This document shows, one piece after another, positions 6,216-8,511 of a stretch of DNA of 8,511 nucleotides. How positions within the stretch are numbered: position 1 is the stretch's first letter; each line of letters starts with the position of its first letter. The position numbers and the translations under genes were made by a program. A model generated the notes under the pieces. That model did not search any database. It had not been told where the DNA came from and worked only from the letters and a program-made list of their open reading frames with translations. Source of the DNA: Candidatus Woesearchaeota archaeon (GTDB lineage: Archaea > Nanobdellota > Nanobdellia > Woesearchaeales > WJKL01); the NCBI GenBank assembly GCA_019322455.1, contig JAHWIT010000085.1, positions 1-8,511 of the forward strand, in the 5' to 3' direction.

Positions 6216-6258
6216 TTTTTTTTGATATTTTTATTAGATTTCAAAAAATCAAAAAAAA
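6216..6258. terminator. 11-bp inverted repeat with T8 on both strands
   Basis: TTTTTTTTGAT (6216-6226) and ATCAAAAAAAA (6248-6258) are perfect inverses with a 21-nt interior. A leftward transcript meets eight Ts at 6258-6251, which would terminate an RNA started at the orphan promoter near 6437. Confidence 0.4.
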
Positions 6259-6437
6259 GATCACATCAAAAATCAGAAATTGCTGTTATAATCAAATATC
6301 TGCAATCTGAATAAAGATTGATTTGAAAGTATACCAAACTAACAAAATTTTGAAAAATCGCTTAAAATGCTTAAAAATGGCTTATTTTAAGGGTTGATTT
6401 GATTGATTTTTCAAAATTTTAGAAAATTACGTTTAAT
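6251..6437 (-). ncRNA. Candidate structured noncoding RNA behind the orphan xerA-like promoter
   Basis: A TATA box at 6467-6460 predicts a leftward transcript from about 6437. It would begin with a short leader, then a nested hairpin. The outer arms are 16 bp and perfect (6405-6420 with 6344-6359), and the inner arms are 8 bp (6384-6391 with 6361-6368). A second hairpin follows: outer arms 6292-6297/6321-6326, inner arms 6303-6308/6315-6320 over a 6-nt loop, with a 5-nt bulge. A T8 run at 6258-6251 could end it, giving about 190 nt. There is no open frame, and no known RNA family is recognised. Both ends are predictions. Confidence 0.35.
6344..6420. repeat. Nested perfect inverted repeat (16 bp outer, 8 bp inner)
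   Basis: AAAATTTTGAAAAATC (6344-6359) is perfectly inverted at GATTTTTCAAAATTTT (6405-6420). Inside the 45-bp interior, CTTAAAAT (6361-6368) is inverted at ATTTTAAG (6384-6391). The outer repeat is the longest perfect inverted repeat noticed in the window. It could be extruded as a cruciform or transcribed as a hairpin. Confidence 0.65.
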
Positions 6438-6438
6438 G

Positions 6439-6467
6439 TATATTAGACGTACTTTTTTCTATATAAA
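6439..6467 (-). repeat. Orphan copy of the xerA promoter sequence (copy 2)
   Basis: TATATTAGACGTACTTTTT at 6439-6457 is identical to 5105-5123, and TATATAAA (6460-6467) follows at nearly the same offset (2 instead of 1 intervening bases). In the minus orientation it gives a TATA box and a predicted start near 6437, but no protein gene follows. The duplicate is 1.33 kb from the first copy and in the same orientation. Confidence 0.75.
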
Positions 6468-6514
6468 ATCAATTTGATGATAAAAGTTGGTAGATTTTGA
6501 TCAAAAACATGGGG

Positions 6515-6594
6515 TTTTTTGATGGAATTCAGCTATGATTTTTTGATGGTTTTTTTGGAAAAAGATTAACTGAAATTTTTTGATGGTTTTTTTG
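6515..6594. repeat. T-rich GATGG repeats, three copies
   Basis: TTTTTTGATGG occurs at 6515-6525, 6539-6549 and 6576-6586. The second and third copies extend to the identical 19-mer TTTTTTGATGGTTTTTTTG (6539-6557 and 6576-6594). The spacing is 24 and 37 bp. The strong T bias on the + strand suggests either slippage-generated sequence or binding sites in a curved tract. No coding function is visible. Confidence 0.6.
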
Positions 6595-6674
6595 AATTTT
6601 GATTGAATTTTTTTTAAGGTTTGGGCTAAAAGATTTAAGCAAAGATTATATTTTTGTAGGATAAAAATTATAAG

Positions 6675-6680
6675 AAAAAA
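6675..6680 (-). terminator. Oligo-T run after the 177-residue regulator gene
   Basis: On the minus strand six Ts follow the stop (6699-6701) by about 20 bp. They come after a small AAAATTTT palindrome (6683-6690) and are followed by further T-rich sequence. Confidence 0.35.
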
Positions 6681-6698
6681 TTAAAATTTTTAAGCAAA

Positions 6699-7232
6699 TT
6701 AAACCAATATCTTTTGCTCGATTTTCAAGATATTCTTTTTTGCTTGCAGATTTTTGAATTTTGGATCAAGAAAGATATAAGGTCTTGTGTTCTTGTATGT
6801 CTTTTGGATTGGTATTCCTTTTTCCAGCAGATTTGTGATGTATTCTCGAATTAAGGTTATAGGCATTTTCATCTTTCTTGCTAAGTCAGCATAGGTTAGT
6901 GGTGATTGTTCTGTGTAGATGTTTAAGAAGACATTTTTCTCAGTTGTTGTTAAAGGATCGATGTCTTCTAGTTTTGATTTTTTATGCGTTTTTTTACCTG
7001 TTAATTTGCTCAAAATAAGGTGGATTTCGTCGATTCTTTCATTAAGCTTTGTCATCTTGTTATCAAGTTTGCATAGATATTCAAAGTTTGTTTGGATCTC
7101 ATTTGTGTTTTCATTGATTGCATCCAAATGATCTTCAAATTCAACATATATTGACGAGAAAATAGTTTTAAGTTTCTTATTAAGTTTTCCTAATGAATCT
7201 ATTGCTTCCTCTTTTAACAAAATGTTACTCAA
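6699..7232 (-). CDS. Coiled-coil plus winged-helix DNA-binding protein, regulator-like
   Basis: From the TTG at 7232 the product has 177 residues. About residues 5-75 are helical and heptad-like, probably a dimerising coiled coil. Residues 76-90 are a basic linker (GKKTHKKSK). About 92-160 look like a winged helix: PLTTTEKNVFLNIYTEQ as first helix, LTYADLARKMKM and ITLIREYITNLLEKGIP as helix-turn-helix, then a wing (IQKTYKNTRPYIFL). Such domains with an LT-x-x-E start are common in archaeal regulators, where they bind DNA. The frame is open from a GTG at 7241, but that GTG is part of GGGGTGG (7238-7244), a Shine-Dalgarno site 5 nt before TTG 7232. With its sister gene at 7354-8007 it forms a co-directional pair sharing the same two-part design, though the two sequences are not obviously similar. 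Confidence 0.75.
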   Translation of the reverse strand: MSNILLKEEAIDSLGKLNKKLKTIFSSIYVEFEDHLDAINENTNEIQTNFEYLCKLDNKMTKLNERIDEIHLILSKLTGKKTHKKSKLEDIDPLTTTEKNVFLNIYTEQSPLTYADLARKMKMPITLIREYITNLLEKGIPIQKTYKNTRPYIFLDPKFKNLQAKKNILKIEQKILV

Positions 7233-7271
7233 TAATACCACCCCTTAAGAAAATTTAAAAGAAATAATTCA

Positions 7272-7279
7272 TTTATAAA
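7272..7279 (-). promoter_or_regulatory. TATA box of the 177-residue regulator gene
   Basis: TTTATAAA predicts a leftward start near 7249 and a leader of about 17 nt that includes the GGGGTGG Shine-Dalgarno site. The gene therefore has its own promoter as well as possible read-through from its upstream neighbour. Confidence 0.5.
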
Positions 7280-7293
7280 TTTTTGTGGTTTGG

Positions 7294-7336
7294 AAAATCT
7301 ATTTTAGGATTGATATTTTTAGCAAAAATCTATTTT
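7294..7336. promoter_or_regulatory. Two operator-like AAAATCTATTTT sites
   Basis: AAAATCTATTTT occurs at 7294-7305 and 7325-7336. Each is a palindrome with 5-bp arms (AAAAT/ATTTT) around CT. They are 31 bp apart, close to three helical turns, and lie just upstream of the TATA box at 7272-7279. This is the expected place for an activator or autoregulator of the 177-residue winged-helix gene. Binding by either winged-helix protein is an inference. Confidence 0.45.
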
Positions 7337-7353
7337 TATAGACGATAAAATGC

Positions 7354-8007
7354 TTATTTTGTGATTGATGCTTTGAACAAGTATATCTTTTCTTTGCCTT
7401 CCTGGATAACATCAATTTCCTGCTCTTTTTCAAGCTCTATCAAGATTCTGTAGAATGAACTTTTTGAGCATAATCTTTGCTCTTCTACGACCATTTCTTT
7501 TAGCTGAGGAGCTGATATTTTGTCATATTTTTTGATTAGAGAGGCAATTATATTTTTTACGTAGTCCTTTGAATTCTTGGTTATTTTTTTGATTATTCTT
7601 TCTTTTATGTTGCTTTTTATCTCGTATTTTCTCCTCTCAACATCACTTAATCTTTGATTTAATTCATGGATTTTTCTAAGCTCTAAGTCACTCACTTTTG
7701 TAGGTTCTTGAAGTTTTTTTCTCTCTAATTCATCTAGTCTTTGACCTAGTTCTTTGACCTTGTTTAGGATGTGTTCGTAGGAGTAGTAGGAATCAACTAT
7801 CTGCCTTATTTCTTCTTTTGATTTTGGAATATATTCAAGCTGCTGTTCAATCATGTCTAAACGGTAATCATGTTGTTGATGTTTTTGATGGAAGTAGTTT
7901 AGCCAGTTTGTAACATGCAGCATATCTTGTTTAACTTTTGCAAATGCTAAAGAGAGAAAAGAATTAATTTTACTCAAACCAGTTTCGCTTTTCTTTAATA
8001 AACCCAT
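7354..8007 (-). CDS. Coiled-coil plus winged-helix DNA-binding protein next to the TGGGA array
   Basis: From ATG 8007 the product has 217 residues. Residues 1-75 are helical (MGLLKKSETGLSKINSF at the start, His-rich HQKHQQHD at 40-47). Residues 79-130 form a charged coiled coil, and 131-147 are very basic. Residues 148-213 form a winged helix: DYVKNIIASLIKKYDKIS, then APQLKEMVVEEQ, a recognition helix SKSSFYRILIELEKEQ, and a wing EIDVIQEGKEKIYLF. This predicts a dimeric DNA-binding protein. The frame stays open to a TTG at 8085, which would add 26 residues encoded by array repeats. A TATA box at 8033-8040 predicts a transcript start near 8010, so ATG 8007 is the better start and the message is nearly leaderless. 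The position right behind the array suggests this protein binds it. Confidence 0.78.
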   Translation of the reverse strand: MGLLKKSETGLSKINSFLSLAFAKVKQDMLHVTNWLNYFHQKHQQHDYRLDMIEQQLEYIPKSKEEIRQIVDSYYSYEHILNKVKELGQRLDELERKKLQEPTKVSDLELRKIHELNQRLSDVERRKYEIKSNIKERIIKKITKNSKDYVKNIIASLIKKYDKISAPQLKEMVVEEQRLCSKSSFYRILIELEKEQEIDVIQEGKEKIYLFKASITK

Positions 8008-8032
8008 TTCAAATATCAGAAAACAAAGCAAC

Positions 8033-8040
8033 TTAATAAA
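8033..8040 (-). promoter_or_regulatory. TATA box of the array-proximal winged-helix gene
   Basis: TTTATTAA on the minus strand, preceded by AAAGA, is centred about 29 bp before ATG 8007. It lies only 10 bp from the first inverted TCCCA motif, so proteins bound to the array could contact or block TBP/TFB. Confidence 0.5.
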
Positions 8041-8049
8041 TCTTTTGTT

Positions 8050-8068
8050 TGTCCCAGGGACTTTCCCA
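8050..8068 (-). repeat. Two inverted array units next to the promoter
   Basis: TGTCCCA (8050-8056) and TTTCCCA (8062-8068) read TGGGACA and TGGGAAA on the minus strand. They are 12 bp apart, the same period as the main array, but face the opposite way. TTGTCCCA (8049-8056) is an exact inverse of TGGGACAA (8078-8085), the first main-array unit. Confidence 0.7.
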
Positions 8069-8077
8069 GGACTGTTT

Positions 8078-8366
8078 TGGGACAATGTTGGGACAATTAT
8101 TGGGAATATGTTTTTCTTTTAATTCAATGATTATTGCTTTATATTGGAAATGAGTAAAATTAATGGGACAAATGTGGGAATTATTTGGGAATTTAATGGG
8201 AATATTATGGGAATGAGTTTTTGATTGTTCTCGACGATAAAATGTATTGTGGGAATGAACTGGGAATGTAGATGGGATAAAGAATGGGAATACCTCTGGG
8301 ACAATAATTCAAGGTTTATAGAGCTTATAAACCTAGTTGGGACAATGTTGGGAATGAACTGGGAAT
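8078..8366 (+). repeat. Iteron-like array of sixteen TGGGAAT/TGGGACA units, grouped 3-5-5-3
   Basis: Units start at 8078, 8089, 8101; 8164, 8175, 8186, 8197, 8208; 8250, 8261, 8273, 8285, 8297; and 8338, 8349, 8360. Fifteen read TGGGAAT or TGGGACA and one (8273) reads TGGGATA. Within groups the period is 11 or 12 bp. Between groups the step is 63, 42 and 41 bp, close to whole helical turns, so all units can face one side of the helix. A degenerate TGGAAAT sits at 8145. Elsewhere I saw only three isolated TGGGA on this strand, all in coding sequence. Spacers vary, so this is not a simple tandem duplication. It lies directly upstream of a winged-helix gene and is best read as a cooperative protein-binding array (iteron, centromere-like site or multi-site operator). 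Confidence 0.9.
8312..8334. repeat. 9-bp palindrome AGGTTTATA / TATAAACCT between array groups
   Basis: AGGTTTATA (8312-8320) is exactly inverted at TATAAACCT (8326-8334) around GAGCT. Each arm resembles the genome's BRE/TATA pattern (compare AAAAAGGTTTATATA before the PAC2 gene). The site could be two divergent promoters, or a separate operator embedded in the array between its third and fourth groups. Confidence 0.5.
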
Positions 8367-8389
8367 AAATTTAAATAAGATTTAAAAGG

Positions 8390-8458
8390 TTTAATCCATT
8401 AGAGATTTGTTAAAGTTATTGAAATTTTTGTTAAAGATCTAGATATTTTTGGATTAAA
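8390..8458. repeat. Inverted repeat TTTAATCCA / TGGATTAAA enclosing two TTTGTTAAAG copies
   Basis: TTTAATCCA (8390-8398) is inverted at TGGATTAAA (8450-8458). Inside, TTTGTTAAAG occurs at 8406-8415 and 8427-8436, 21 bp (two turns) apart. A one-mismatch copy, TTTGTAAAAG, lies at 8471-8480, and the window ends in a partial copy. These lie to the right of the TGGGA array and may be a second type of protein site or the promoter region of a gene beyond the window. No gene is visible in 8367-8511. Confidence 0.45.
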
Positions 8459-8511
8459 TTTTAAGATATATTTGTAAAAGATTTAAGAGATTTTTTGAAA
8501 TTTTTTGTTAA

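Larger units (their letters stand above)
5567..6698. other. 1.1-kb intergenic region with no convincing gene
   Basis: I find no reading frame of credible length or composition on either strand here, and no tRNA or rRNA. In a genome that otherwise overlaps its genes this is a large gap. From left to right it holds two copies of TCTCACTTTT (5601-5610 and 5847-5856), a 9-bp hairpin (5847-5878), a tract of about 8% G+C (5881-6050), several perfect inverted repeats (6101-6115, 6117-6185, 6216-6258, 6344-6420), a second copy of the xerA promoter sequence (6439-6467) and a T-rich GATGG repeat block (6515-6594). Possible roles are replication origin, segregation site or noncoding RNA locus. Confidence 0.6.

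Noticed and set aside
5099..6467. Complete integrated mobile element bounded by the 19-bp repeats
   Set aside because: The interval holds only a zinc-ribbon gene, a small membrane protein gene and AT-rich DNA. There is no replication or capsid gene, no tRNA target is visible and xerA lies outside the repeats. Kept only as an alternative in the findings.
6475..6575. Box C/D small RNA (TTGATGA as box C, CTGA as box D)
   Set aside because: The C-like box at 6476-6482 and the only good CTGA (6570-6573) are nearly 100 nt apart, the C' and D' boxes are missing, and the GATGG units deviate from the box C consensus.
8078..8366. CRISPR array
   Set aside because: The repeated unit is only 7 bp with spacers of 4-5 bp, far too short for CRISPR repeats and spacers, and no cas gene is present.
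8078..8366. G-quadruplex array from the repeated GGG tracts
   Set aside because: Loops between GGG tracts are 8-9 nt and the flanking T and A are conserved with the GGG, which fits protein recognition of duplex DNA better than quadruplex selection. It remains possible on exposed single strand.
8050..8366. Archaeal origin recognition boxes (ORB)
   Set aside because: The repeat TGGGAAT/TGGGACA does not match the ORB/mini-ORB consensus as I recall it, and no orc1/cdc6 gene is in the window.

Overview
The window looks like chromosomal DNA from a very AT-rich archaeon, probably a small-genome DPANN lineage of the Woesearchaeota/Pacearchaeota type. That lineage call is an inference from style, not from a marker gene. 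The archaeal signs are a ribosomal protein L35Ae gene, a PAC2-family proteasome-assembly-chaperone-like gene, a XerA-type tyrosine recombinase, TATA boxes of the form TTTAWATA centred about 26 bp before predicted transcript starts, several genes that appear leaderless, and GGTG-type Shine-Dalgarno sites in front of others.

Left half (1-5100), compact and mostly housekeeping-like: L35Ae (88-342); a secreted or membrane protein with a long cytoplasmic helical tail (431-1681); a 59-residue pilin-like membrane microprotein on the minus strand (1721-1900); a basic 117-residue protein (2006-2359); a PAC2 protein (2408-3121); a convergent 339-residue protein of unknown function with a C-terminal cysteine cluster, whose stop codon overlaps that of PAC2 (3118-4137); and xerA (4215-5099). 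A 46-residue zinc-ribbon gene (5191-5331) is divergent from xerA and overlaps, tail to tail, a 72-residue two-helix membrane protein gene (5318-5536).

Right half (5560-8511), the unusual part: about 1.1 kb without a gene, including 170 bp at about 8% G+C, several long inverted repeats, a second copy of the xerA promoter-proximal sequence with no gene behind it, and a T-rich block of GATGG repeats. Two co-directional minus-strand genes follow. Each encodes an N-terminal helical/coiled-coil region and a C-terminal winged-helix domain (6699-7232 and 7354-8007). Upstream of the second lies a striking array of at least sixteen TGGGAAT/TGGGACA heptamers on the + strand. They are spaced 11-12 bp and grouped 3-5-5-3, with the groups separated by multiples of about 10.5 bp. 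Two inverted copies lie next to the gene's core promoter. The array has the look of an iteron or centromere-like protein-binding site.

How the parts might work together (inference): the array and the adjacent winged-helix protein form a natural DNA-protein pair, as in iteron origins, TubR/tubC-type centromeres or multi-site autoregulators. The 8% G+C tract, the orphan promoter and XerA nearby are compatible with a replication or segregation locus. No ATPase, Orc1/Cdc6, Rep or relaxase is visible, so the function stays open. The window ends just right of the array, and a divergent partner gene may lie beyond it.
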